DNA from: Bacillota bacterium
GTDB lineage: Bacteria > Bacillota > Clostridia > Lachnospirales > Lachnospiraceae
NCBI GenBank assembly: GCA_023436065.1
Contig: JAEZKU010000067.1
Location: forward strand, 1-64,000
Direction of reading: 5' to 3'
DNA length: 64,000 nucleotides
The notes under the pieces were generated by a model. That model searched no databases and had not been told where the DNA came from. It saw only the letters and a list, made by a program, of their open reading frames with translations. Shown in pieces: positions 9,178-17,122 of this stretch. Position numbers and translations under genes: made by a program. Within the stretch, counting starts at the first letter, position 1, and each line of letters starts with the position of its first letter.

Positions 9178-9220
9178 TGTAGCTACAGCTACACTTTTAT
9201 CTTTTCATCTGTATTATACT
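9178..9220 (+). promoter_or_regulatory. hcp promoter with Crp/Fnr-type operator
   Basis: A perfect palindrome TGTAGC-TACA-GCTACA covers 9178–9193, followed by a -10 element TATACT at 9215–9220; no good -35 hexamer is present. If transcription starts seven bases after the -10, the palindrome centre (9185.5) lies near -41.5, the classic position for class II activation by Crp/Fnr regulators. The binding protein is inferred to be the divergent regulator. Confidence 0.65.
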
Positions 9221-9277
9221 CACCTTGTTCTTGAAAAGTCAATTCAAATTAAATCATATAAAGGAGAGTTTTCATTT

Positions 9278-10915
9278 ATGGAAAAAAAGATGTTTTGTTA
9301 TCAGTGTCAGGAAGCTGCCAACTGCACAGGCTGTACCATGGCAGGCGTCTGCGGTAAGACACCGGAGCTTTCTAAAATGCAGGATTTATTGATCTATGTT
9401 ACAAAGGGGTTAAGCGCGGTTACTACCGAGCTCAGAGCAGAGGGTGTCAGCGTAGGTGCAACTGTTGATCACTATGTAACCATCAACCTGTTCACAACCA
9501 TTACCAATGCGAATTTTGATGATGAAATCTTCTATCAAAGAGTATTTGAGACCTTAAAGATAAAGGATTCCCTGTTAGCTCAGGTAAAGGATACTGCAAA
9601 GCTTCCGGCTGCAGCTCTTTGGACCGCTACTACCAGAGAGGAGCTGGAAGCAAAGGCTCCCCTAGTTGGTATTCTGGCAACTGAGAACGAGGATGTCAGA
9701 AGTCTTCGCGAACTGATCGTATACGGACTGAAGGGTATGGCTGCATACTTAAAGCATGCCAATGAACTGAACTATGACAGCGCTGAGGTCAGTGCATTTA
9801 TGCAGAGAGCTCTGGCAGCAACCCTGGATGATACCTTAAGTGCAGACGCTCTCGTAGCACTGACTCTGGAGACAGGTAAATTCGGTGTGGATGGTATGGC
9901 TCTGCTCGATACGGCAAATACCAGCACCTATGGTAATCCTGAGATGACCAAGGTTAACATCGGTGTAGGAACCAGACCCGGTATCCTTGTATCCGGTCAT
10001 GATTTGAGAGATTTAGAGCAGTTACTGGAGCAGACCCAGGGTACAGGTGTAGACGTCTATACTCACTCCGAGATGCTTCCCGCTCACTATTATCCTGCCT
10101 TCAAGAAGTATTCCAACTTCATCGGCAATTACGGAAATGCTTGGTGGAAACAGAAGGAAGAGTTCGAAAGCTTCAACGGACCGATCCTGATGACTACCAA
10201 CTGTGTGGTTCCTCCGGCTGCATCCTATAAGAACAGACTCTTCACTACAGGTGCTACCGGCATCAGCGGCTGTGTTCATATCGAGAGAGATGAGAACGGT
10301 CATAAGGACTTCTCCCAGATTATCGAGCTTGCCAAGACCTGCGCAGCACCGACTCAGATCGAGCAGGGTGAAATCCTCGGTGGTTTCGCACACAATCAGG
10401 TACTTGCTCTTGCTGATCAGGTAGTAGAAGCAGTAAAAACAGGTGCCATCAAGAAGTTCTTCGTTATGGCAGGCTGTGACGGCCGTCATAAAACCAGAAG
10501 CTATTATACAGAATTCGCTGAGGCTCTTCCGAAGGATACCGTAATCCTGACTGCAGGCTGTGCAAAATACAGATATAATAAGCTGAACTTAGGAGATATC
10601 AACGGTATTCCGAGAGTTCTGGATGCAGGTCAGTGTAACGACTCCTACTCCCTCGCCCTGATTGCACTGAAGTTAAAGGAAGTATTCGCTCTTTCTGATA
10701 TCAATGAACTTCCGATTGCATTTAACATCGCATGGTATGAGCAGAAGGCTGTCATCGTACTTCTTGCCCTCCTGTACCTGGGTGTGAAGAACATTCACTT
10801 AGGACCCACATTGCCGGCGTTCTTATCTCCGAATGTAGCGAAGGTTCTTGTAGAGAGCTTCGGTATTGCAGGCATCGGAACCGTAGAGGATGACATCAAG
10901 TTATTCACAGCATAA
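9278..10915 (+). CDS. hcp: Hybrid cluster protein (hydroxylamine reductase / NO-stress enzyme)
   Basis: A 545-residue hybrid cluster protein. The N-terminal cysteines C7, C10, C19 and C25 have the spacing C-x2-C-x8-C-x5-C of the cubane-cluster ligands in class I enzymes (Cys3, 6, 15, 21 in Desulfovibrio). The body has the Hcp segments [34 protein letters not shown] and [15 protein letters not shown], which carry ligands of the hybrid Fe-S-O cluster. The frame is open further upstream, but ATG 9278 with AAAGGAGAG is the normal start. Hcp reduces hydroxylamine in vitro and acts in nitric-oxide defence. A hemerythrin gene follows. Confidence 0.97.
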   Translation: MEKKMFCYQCQEAANCTGCTMAGVCGKTPELSKMQDLLIYVTKGLSAVTTELRAEGVSVGATVDHYVTINLFTTITNANFDDEIFYQRVFETLKIKDSLLAQVKDTAKLPAAALWTATTREELEAKAPLVGILATENEDVRSLRELIVYGLKGMAAYLKHANELNYDSAEVSAFMQRALAATLDDTLSADALVALTLETGKFGVDGMALLDTANTSTYGNPEMTKVNIGVGTRPGILVSGHDLRDLEQLLEQTQGTGVDVYTHSEMLPAHYYPAFKKYSNFIGNYGNAWWKQKEEFESFNGPILMTTNCVVPPAASYKNRLFTTGATGISGCVHIERDENGHKDFSQIIELAKTCAAPTQIEQGEILGGFAHNQVLALADQVVEAVKTGAIKKFFVMAGCDGRHKTRSYYTEFAEALPKDTVILTAGCAKYRYNKLNLGDINGIPRVLDAGQCNDSYSLALIALKLKEVFALSDINELPIAFNIAWYEQKAVIVLLALLYLGVKNIHLGPTLPAFLSPNVAKVLVESFGIAGIGTVEDDIKLFTA

Positions 10916-10919
10916 TAAT

Positions 10920-10984
10920 TCCTATAAAAGGTTACTCTACCGGATGGACATAATAATATGTGTTCATCCGGTACTTTTATAGGA
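10920..10984 (+). terminator. Long hairpin after hcp
   Basis: TCCTATAAAAG (10920–10930) pairs with CTTTTATAGGA (10974–10984), and an inner stem pairs ACCGGATG with CATCCGGT. It lies directly after the hcp stop. There is no strong T-tract, so it may attenuate or stabilise rather than fully terminate. Confidence 0.6.
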
Positions 10985-11042
10985 TCACTTTGATTTTTTA
11001 TACTTTCAACACACTATAATCCAGAAAGTCAGGAGGAAGTTT

Positions 11043-11597
11043 ATGGACAGTATCAAGCTTATGATGGAGGAACACCAATATATATTACGAATGCTGGCGG
11101 TCATGAGAGTGGCCTGCTACAGACTCATGCAGCAGGGAGCTATTGATTATGACGATTTTGATCAGATGATTGACTTTATCGCCAACTATGCCGATGCCCA
11201 TCATCACGGCAAGGAGGAGAAACTGCTTTTTAACGAGATGGTGACCCATGGTGGTACAGCAGGCTATAAGCTGGTCACACACGGTATGCTTGTGGAACAT
11301 GACCTTGGCAGGCTCCATGTTCAGGAATTAAGGGAGGCGCTGCAAAGATTTCGGGACGGTGATGATATGAGCCGGCTGGATATCATCGCAAATGCCATCG
11401 GTTATACCCAGCTTCTCAAACGCCATATCAACAAGGAGGATTCCGTCGTATATCCCTTTGCCAGGAACCGACTCCCCGAAGAGATTATGGATAAAGTCGA
11501 CCGCGAAACCGCCGACTTCGAAAAAGCCACCCAGGATAAGAATACCAAAAATCACTATGAGCAGCTGGTAGCACTTCTGGTAAGCAAGTACTTATAG
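11043..11597 (+). CDS. Hemerythrin-domain protein
   Basis: A 184-residue all-helical protein with the hemerythrin di-iron ligand pattern: His in E-E-H-Q-Y near residue 11, H-H-H-G-K-E-E near 57–63, H in L-V-E-H-D near 87, and R-H-I-N-K-E-D near 124. Such proteins bind O2 or NO at a non-haem di-iron site in the cytoplasm, or act in iron–sulfur repair. GGAGG precedes the ATG. It lies 127 bases after hcp with a hairpin between, in line with a shared nitrosative/oxidative stress role, possibly through read-through. Confidence 0.9.
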   Translation: MDSIKLMMEEHQYILRMLAVMRVACYRLMQQGAIDYDDFDQMIDFIANYADAHHHGKEEKLLFNEMVTHGGTAGYKLVTHGMLVEHDLGRLHVQELREALQRFRDGDDMSRLDIIANAIGYTQLLKRHINKEDSVVYPFARNRLPEEIMDKVDRETADFEKATQDKNTKNHYEQLVALLVSKYL

Positions 11598-11690
11598 ATA
11601 ACACTGTCATTTACACAATCGAAAATTTGTTCAGATATCCCTTTCCCAGGTTTGATAAACATGATATAATACTCCCTAAAGGAGTGTACC

Positions 11691-12500
11691 ATGAAGACAG
11701 AAAAAGAAACCCTGATTCGGGAAATCGTAGATCATCATATCAAACAATTTGTCGATGGGATGGAAGCCAGATACAGACTGGAGGTAACCGATCCCCTCGG
11801 TGTCATTAATGCCAAAAAGAATAATGCCTTTATCTCTCAGCTGGGTGAGGAGTTCATGTTCTACTCCGCATTCGTCCGCTCCTTTGACAGTTCCTTCGGT
11901 AAGGTACTTGAGAACATGGGAAATGCCATCGCCAAGATATCCTATACCGTCCGGGGAAGGATAGAATCCTATCTTTTGCCCCAGCAGACACAGCATATCG
12001 ATTATCTGATGACTGCTTATGAAAAGCGGGATGCAAGGCCGAAGGTGGAAGATTATCTGAACTTCAACTGTCTTACTCCCTCCAATGTAACCAGCTTTCT
12101 CACCTCCCATGAGACGGACAATTACTTCTATGACGAGGAGAAAGGCTGCCATTACTTGATCGAGCTTAAGGCCGGCGGTGATTTGGATAATAAAAAAGCC
12201 AAGTCGGAAAAGATTGCCCTTCTGAATGAATTCTTTATTCTGAAGAACTCCCTTCAAAGCAATGAGGATGTCCGCATCTACTTCGCCACAGCCTATAATA
12301 AGTTCGGAGAAGATATCCCCTGGCGACAGGAGCGTGTTCAGACCTTCTTCGCGGAAGAGGAGCTTTTGATCGGAAAAGCCTATTGGAATTTCGTCTGCAA
12401 TGATCTGGAGGGCTATCAGGTAATATTTGACCAGTACCGGATCAGCTCTGAATATATGAAATCCGCTTTGGAACGAATCAAACAGCTTTATTTCCACTGA
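11691..12500 (+). CDS. Type II restriction endonuclease, TdeIII-like
   Basis: A 269-residue protein whose layout matches TdeIII-family type II endonucleases: an N-terminal helical part with F-V-R-S-F-D-S-S-F-G, then a central H-Y-L-I-E-L-K-A-G-G-D-L-D strand-plus-turn (about 157–170) fitting a PD-(D/E)xK nuclease core (E-x-K), then Y-F-A-T-A-Y-N-K-F-G and a C-terminal L-I-G-K-A-Y-W-N-F segment. AAAGGAG lies seven bases before ATG 11691. The adenine-type methyltransferase follows 66 bases later, the classic restriction–modification arrangement. Family assignment is from memory of the family's shape, and the recognition site is unknown. Confidence 0.72.
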   Translation: MKTEKETLIREIVDHHIKQFVDGMEARYRLEVTDPLGVINAKKNNAFISQLGEEFMFYSAFVRSFDSSFGKVLENMGNAIAKISYTVRGRIESYLLPQQTQHIDYLMTAYEKRDARPKVEDYLNFNCLTPSNVTSFLTSHETDNYFYDEEKGCHYLIELKAGGDLDNKKAKSEKIALLNEFFILKNSLQSNEDVRIYFATAYNKFGEDIPWRQERVQTFFAEEELLIGKAYWNFVCNDLEGYQVIFDQYRISSEYMKSALERIKQLYFH

Positions 12501-12566
12501 ACACACAGAAACAGTCGCAGCCCGGGCAATGCATTTGGATAGAGAACGAGAGGAGATTACCCCCTT

Positions 12567-13286
12567 ATGATAGACGTAAACACGATAGATAAGTACCTGC
12601 TGATGCATGGTGATTGTATGGAGAAGCTGAAGGAGATACCGGATGGCAGCATTGATCTGATTCTGTGTGATCCACCCTATAATCTGGCGAAATACTCCAC
12701 CGGCAATATGAAATTCGATTGGAGAAGCGAGATTAACAACGACGTTGCCAAATGGGATTTGAAGGAGCTCGCACCGGCTGATTTCCTTTCGGAGTTCAAG
12801 CGTGTCCTCTCCCCAACCGGCAATATCTTCATCTTCACCAGCTATAATCTGATTGGCAAATGGCATGAGGTATTTGACAGTGAATTCGATACCTTCCAGT
12901 TCATGGTGTGGCATAAGACGAACCCAATTCCGAACATCCGCAAATCCTCCTTCTTAAACAGCTGTGAGCTGATTGTCTGCATGTGGAATAAGGGCCATAC
13001 CTGGAATTTCTCTAAGCAGAACGAGATGCACAATTTCATCGAAAGCCCTATCTGTATGGGAAGCGAGCGCCTTAAGGAGCCAAAGCATCCGACACAGAAG
13101 CCCCTTGCCGTATTGAAGCAGATCATTAAGATTGCCAGCAATGAAAATGATCTTGTCCTCGATATGTTCATGGGTGTAGCCTCTACCGGTGTGGCTGCCA
13201 GAGAAATGAACCGCCGTTTTATAGGCATCGAAATAGACGATACATATTATGAAGCCTGTGAAAAACGCATGGAGGAATACAACTAA
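12567..13286 (+). CDS. Site-specific DNA adenine methyltransferase (type II, beta class)
   Basis: A 239-residue amino-methyltransferase. Catalytic motif IV D-P-P-Y lies at residues 35–38 near the N-terminus, while the AdoMet motif I (V-L-D-M-F-M-G-V-A-S-T-G) is near the C-terminus, at about 192–203. This circular order IV…I is the beta class, and D-P-P-Y suggests N6-adenine modification. H-P-T-Q-K-P precedes motif I, as usual. It follows the TdeIII-like nuclease in the same direction and would protect the host site. AGGAG lies rather far (about 12 bases) from the ATG, which may mean modest translation. Confidence 0.92.
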   Translation: MIDVNTIDKYLLMHGDCMEKLKEIPDGSIDLILCDPPYNLAKYSTGNMKFDWRSEINNDVAKWDLKELAPADFLSEFKRVLSPTGNIFIFTSYNLIGKWHEVFDSEFDTFQFMVWHKTNPIPNIRKSSFLNSCELIVCMWNKGHTWNFSKQNEMHNFIESPICMGSERLKEPKHPTQKPLAVLKQIIKIASNENDLVLDMFMGVASTGVAAREMNRRFIGIEIDDTYYEACEKRMEEYN

Positions 13287-13287
13287 A

Positions 13288-13422
13288 AATATAAAAGTGG
13301 CTGTTGTAAAACACCCTTTATAATAACGAGTAAGAATACAGGTATCCGTCAAACAGTGCATGATGGGATACCTGTATTCTTACTCTGGCTATCAATGTGT
13401 TTTGCACAGCCACTTTTATATT
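13288..13422. repeat. 135-bp nested palindrome (MITE-like or terminator)
   Basis: The outer arms, about 25 bp (13288–13314 and 13397–13422), match at nearly all positions and share the core AAAAGTGGCTGT. Inside, 13328–13347 and 13366–13385 form a perfect 20-bp stem with an 18-base loop. It lies between the convergent methyltransferase and chemoreceptor genes. It can act as a bidirectional terminator, but its size, nesting and terminal repeats suggest a small non-autonomous mobile element. No clear target duplication is visible. Confidence 0.75.
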
Positions 13423-13439
13423 CCGCTGCCGGACATTTT

Positions 13440-15239
13440 TTATGAAATCTTGAAGCTGGAAATCTCTCTTCTTAAGTTCTCTGAGCTCTTTCCGGAAGCT
13501 ACGACCTCATTGGTAACCTCAGCTGATTTGTCAGTGATCACTGAAATCTTCTCCGCAATGTCAGAGGTTCCTGACGCACCCTCGGAAGCTGCATTGGCAA
13601 CCTCTGATACGGCAGTCATGATATTGGTGATGGAGGCAAGTAATTCCTCTGAGGTTGCGCTGAAGTCTGTCACCATTCCATCCATATAGATCGCGTCATC
13701 CATATATGCTCTTGCAACCTCTGCGAAGTTGCTAAAGTTCTGTGTGATATCCTTCGATACAAACTGGAGCAGTTCATCGGCATTGCCTGACAGGTTCTTA
13801 ACCGCATCCGTAACCTCCTGGGTCACGTCCTGAATCTTAGTTACCGTAGCTTTAGATTGGTTCGCCAGATTACGAATCTCATCTGCTACTACCGCGAAGC
13901 CCTTTCCACTCTCTCCTGCTCTTGCAGCTTCGATGGAGGCATTTAGTGCAAGCAGGTTCGTCTGAGAGGTTATTCCCATAATTGCTTCTGTCAGAACATT
14001 AATTTCGGAGACGATCTTCGCCTTCTCAAGAGCTTCGGAAAGCTTCTCCTCAATTCTGGTCTTCATCTCACTTGTCTTACTCTGTGTTGCTTCTACTTCT
14101 GCTCTCGTGTCGGAAGCTCGTTTGCTGATCTTAACGATCTCCAGCGCTGCTTCCTGAGATTTCTCTGCAATGGATCTGGTTGCGGTCTCGATTTCTGAAG
14201 AAGTAGCGGTCATCTCCTGTGCAGAAGCAGCCGTCTCTTCCATGCTTGCCGCGAGCTCCTCTGTGGTAGCAGCGACATCCTCAATGTTGCCATTCAGATC
14301 CTGAATATTCTTATTAATATTCTCCATTACAAGCAGAATGTTGTCGGCCTCGGTCTTCGCGCTTCCCACCAGCTTGGCAACAGCATTTTTCATATTCTCC
14401 AGATTCCTTGCCAAACCGCCGAAGTCATCCTTACGTACCATATAATCATCGGACAGCCGCACCGTAAAATCACCTGTGGAAAGGGTATCCAGATATTTGG
14501 AGAAGTTCTTTAAATCCTTGTTCAGCATCCTGGAGATAACCGTCGTAATCAATACCGCAATTACCACCGAAATTACAAGAATAACCGCAAATAATGTGAT
14601 GTCCTCCGCAAGCTGCTCCTCCTGCTCCTTTTGCGCTGCTGCAATTTCCTCGTCGATATAATCCGTATAGTTACCTGTACCCACTACCCATTGATAAGGT
14701 TCAAATGCAAGGCTGTAACTCCTCTTCGGCAATGATACCGTCTCTCCTGCCTTGGGGAACCAGTAATCCGTGTAGCCGCCGCCTTCCTGTCTGCCATTTG
14801 CAATGATTGCCTTAATCATCTCATAGCCATTGTCATCCTTCGCGTTATACCGGTTCGTCCCTTCGGTTTTATTTCCGAGCAGAACAACATTATCACCCTC
14901 ATAGGTATCAATCCAGAAATATCCGTTATCTCCGTATCTGGTCTCCCGAATCAGATCTGCCGCCAGCTTCTTCGCTTCTTCTTCTGTATATTCACCTGCG
15001 ACCTGCTTGTTATAAATATTGTTGATCAGGCTAACAGCATTTTCCACCTGATTCTTAATATTCAAGTCGTAACTGCTGCGTATCTGTGCTTCTAATTCCT
15101 TCAAATTCGCTCTGCTGTGATTAATCTGGTTCGTCAACGCCAGACCTGCTATTAACAGCGTAACCAGCAACATAAACGCGGCCATAAATGTAATTTTTGC
15201 CCTTACCTTCAAATTACCAAATGCATTTTTCAGTTTCAT
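13440..15239 (-). CDS. Methyl-accepting chemotaxis protein with single Cache sensor
   Basis: A 599-residue chemoreceptor. TM1 at about 15–37, a small extracytoplasmic sensor of sCache type (N-G-Y-F-W-I-D, then [11 protein letters not shown]), TM2 at about 215–238, HAMP linker, then a long coiled-coil signalling domain with the hairpin tip E-I-R-N-L-A-N-Q-S near residue 462. The conserved stretch [19 protein letters not shown] precedes the tip. A longer frame is open to 15278, but ATG 15239 has GAGGAGG eight bases upstream. It would signal through CheW/CheA; the ligand is unknown, though sCache receptors often sense small carboxylates. Confidence 0.95.
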   Translation of the reverse strand: MKLKNAFGNLKVRAKITFMAAFMLLVTLLIAGLALTNQINHSRANLKELEAQIRSSYDLNIKNQVENAVSLINNIYNKQVAGEYTEEEAKKLAADLIRETRYGDNGYFWIDTYEGDNVVLLGNKTEGTNRYNAKDDNGYEMIKAIIANGRQEGGGYTDYWFPKAGETVSLPKRSYSLAFEPYQWVVGTGNYTDYIDEEIAAAQKEQEEQLAEDITLFAVILVISVVIAVLITTVISRMLNKDLKNFSKYLDTLSTGDFTVRLSDDYMVRKDDFGGLARNLENMKNAVAKLVGSAKTEADNILLVMENINKNIQDLNGNIEDVAATTEELAASMEETAASAQEMTATSSEIETATRSIAEKSQEAALEIVKISKRASDTRAEVEATQSKTSEMKTRIEEKLSEALEKAKIVSEINVLTEAIMGITSQTNLLALNASIEAARAGESGKGFAVVADEIRNLANQSKATVTKIQDVTQEVTDAVKNLSGNADELLQFVSKDITQNFSNFAEVARAYMDDAIYMDGMVTDFSATSEELLASITNIMTAVSEVANAASEGASGTSDIAEKISVITDKSAEVTNEVVASGKSSENLRREISSFKIS

Positions 15240-15369
15240 ACCAGTGTCCTCCTCGGATCCTATAGGATGTATGGTCAAAATAATTTCAATAGTTACTATA
15301 TTAATCTATTTTACATTATTCGACACATTATATCAACTGGATTAAAGCGAAATATTTAAATTATTATAA

Positions 15370-15639
15370 TCATTTTTTATCATTTTCATTGACCAATACC
15401 CATTGATGCGTTTTGATATGATATTTGACCTGAATCATTCGCATACAATCCTCGATCTGTATGTTGCAGCAAAAGACCAGCACCGGAATCCCGGCATAGT
15501 TCTCTTCCTTGCTGAATACGATATTTTCGATCTTATAGGTATGCAGGACATGATTCTCGTCCTCCAGCCGGATATAGTTGGGCTTGATCCTTCCCTGTAC
15601 ATTAAAGGTTGCAATGACATCTACAGGCATATGATACAT
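15370..15639 (-). CDS. Small conserved protein in the Y-family polymerase operon
   Basis: An 89-residue protein with no membrane segment, mostly beta-strand in character (P-V-D-V-I-A-T-F near the start, later I-P-V-L-V-F-C-C-N-I). It starts 15 bases after the stop of the DNA polymerase gene, with AGAAGGGATG as ribosome binding site, so it is co-transcribed and falls under the same SOS promoter. It is not a YolD-type partner that I recognise. Position suggests an accessory or regulator of the polymerase; this is inference only. Confidence 0.72.
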   Translation of the reverse strand: MYHMPVDVIATFNVQGRIKPNYIRLEDENHVLHTYKIENIVFSKEENYAGIPVLVFCCNIQIEDCMRMIQVKYHIKTHQWVLVNENDKK

Positions 15640-15654
15640 ATTTCATCCCTTCTT

Positions 15655-16923
15655 TTATATAATTCCTTTCCCATTGTTCCCATAGCTGGGTTTTCTCTTC
15701 TCCGGTGCGATACCGCCTGCCATATGATAAATCGGGTTATTGATAAAGACCGCCCTTTTGATGGAGTCGTCCCCGTACCGCTCCCGGACCTTGTCGACCA
15801 CATCGTCCAGGCGATGCAGCCGTTCATATTGATTCATATCAAACAGGTTCAGCTGCCGTGTCGTGGTCCCGCTGACCACCTTACTGGTGTGAATTCCAAG
15901 GTTCCTCACCGGCGAGCCGTCCCACAGCTCATCAAACAGACGACAGGCGGCCCGGTGCAGCTCGGAGGTAATATTTGTAGCACTAAACAGTGTCAGCTGA
16001 TGAGATTCGTGATGAAAATCAGTATAGACAATACTGACTGCGACAACAGTTGCCATGACATGGTCCGCCCGCAGTCTCGTGGCTACCTTCTCAGACAAGG
16101 AGAGCAGGATCATCTTTGCTGCATCGGAGCGGTCGACGTCAAAGGGGATGACCGCCGAATTGCCATAGCCCTTATTTGCCGGTACCACGTCCGTTACGAT
16201 GGACACATCCACCCCATTTGCAAAGGCATACAGTACCTCTCCGTATTTTTTGAAGTGTGCACGAAGGATACCCAGATCAGTATGCGCCAGCTCGCCGATC
16301 GTCATGATCCCAAGTTCATTCAGCTTTCTCTTGGTCGCATGCCCGACATAAAACAGCTCACTTACCGGCATTCTCCAAAGCTTTGTCTCTATCTCCTCCG
16401 GAAAGAGGGTGTGCACAAGATTGGGCTTCTTAAAATCCGAAGCCATCTTGGCCAGTAATTTATTCGTTGAGATCCCGATATTTACCGTAAAGCCCAATTC
16501 ACCCGCGATCCTGTCCTTAATCAGATTCGCCGCCACCACCGCAGAACCGTAAAGACCGATCGTTCCGGTCATGTCACAGTAGGCTTCGTCCACGGAATAC
16601 TGCTCCACACAGGGAGAATATTCCTTCAGAATCTCCATAAAGGCCTTCGAACAGGTATCATACAGATCATAATGGGGTGGCACCAGTACCAGCTGCGGAC
16701 ACAGCCGTAGCGAATCGCCTATGGTATCACCGGTCCTCACACCGAACTTCTTCGCCGGGGTAGATTTCGCCAAAATAATTCCGTGACGTTTCTTAATATC
16801 GCCTGCCACCGCCGAGGGTATCTCGCGTAAATCAGTATTTTCTCCAAGGATGTGCAGTCGATAAACGGCTTCCCAACTAAGGAAAGCCGAATTGACATCA
16901 ATATGAAAGATTAATTTATCCAT
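15655..16923 (-). CDS. Y-family (translesion) DNA polymerase, DinB/UmuC type
   Basis: A 422-residue Y-family polymerase. The palm motifs are visible: H-I-D-V-N-S-A-F near the N-terminus (first catalytic Asp) and Y-S-V-D-E-A-Y at about 106–112 (S-x-D-E catalytic pair). They are followed by a helix–hairpin–helix region (L-N-E-L-G-I-M-T-I-G-E-L-A) and a little-finger domain. It copies damaged DNA with low fidelity. The promoter carries a SOS box in its spacer, so LexA control is expected. AAGGAG precedes the start. The downstream 89-residue gene is in the same operon. Confidence 0.93.
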   Translation of the reverse strand: MDKLIFHIDVNSAFLSWEAVYRLHILGENTDLREIPSAVAGDIKKRHGIILAKSTPAKKFGVRTGDTIGDSLRLCPQLVLVPPHYDLYDTCSKAFMEILKEYSPCVEQYSVDEAYCDMTGTIGLYGSAVVAANLIKDRIAGELGFTVNIGISTNKLLAKMASDFKKPNLVHTLFPEEIETKLWRMPVSELFYVGHATKRKLNELGIMTIGELAHTDLGILRAHFKKYGEVLYAFANGVDVSIVTDVVPANKGYGNSAVIPFDVDRSDAAKMILLSLSEKVATRLRADHVMATVVAVSIVYTDFHHESHQLTLFSATNITSELHRAACRLFDELWDGSPVRNLGIHTSKVVSGTTTRQLNLFDMNQYERLHRLDDVVDKVRERYGDDSIKRAVFINNPIYHMAGGIAPEKRKPSYGNNGKGII

Positions 16924-16946
16924 ACATATGTTCTCCTTTTGAACAC

Positions 16947-16975
16947 ATTATACCAGAACTTATGTTCGATGTAAA
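16947..16975 (-). promoter_or_regulatory. SOS promoter of the Y-family polymerase operon (LexA box)
   Basis: Reading leftward, TTTACA (16970–16975) and TATAAT (16947–16952) are spaced by exactly 17 bases. The spacer holds the palindrome GAAC-TTAT-GTTC (16956–16967), matching the Gram-positive LexA operator pattern GAACnnnnGTTC. LexA bound here would directly block RNA polymerase. Confidence 0.88.
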
Positions 16976-17023
16976 GAGAGAACATTTTGGGAGTGGTTGG
17001 GGATTCAGATGATTATTTCCCAT

Positions 17024-17068
17024 AAAAAAGTGCCTAAAACCTTGAAAATAAGGCTAAAGGCACTTTTT
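17024..17068 (-). terminator. Terminator of the membrane subtilase gene
   Basis: AAAAAAGTGCCT (17024–17035) pairs with AGGCACTTTTT (17058–17068) across an A-rich loop; reading leftward it ends in a T-run. It lies about 55 bases past the stop at 17123. Confidence 0.85.
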
Positions 17069-17122
17069 ATTTTGCTTCAACACGAGTGCTACCCTATTGA
17101 TAAGGGCTGCCATCTGTCTGTA

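Noticed and set aside
11676..12914. 412-codon open frame antisense to the restriction–modification genes
   Set aside because: Shadow of two well-supported genes; no start signal and no recognisable domain.
15403..16458. 351-codon open frame antisense to the Y-family polymerase
   Set aside because: The opposite strand encodes clear polymerase motifs with an SOS promoter; the antisense frame has none.
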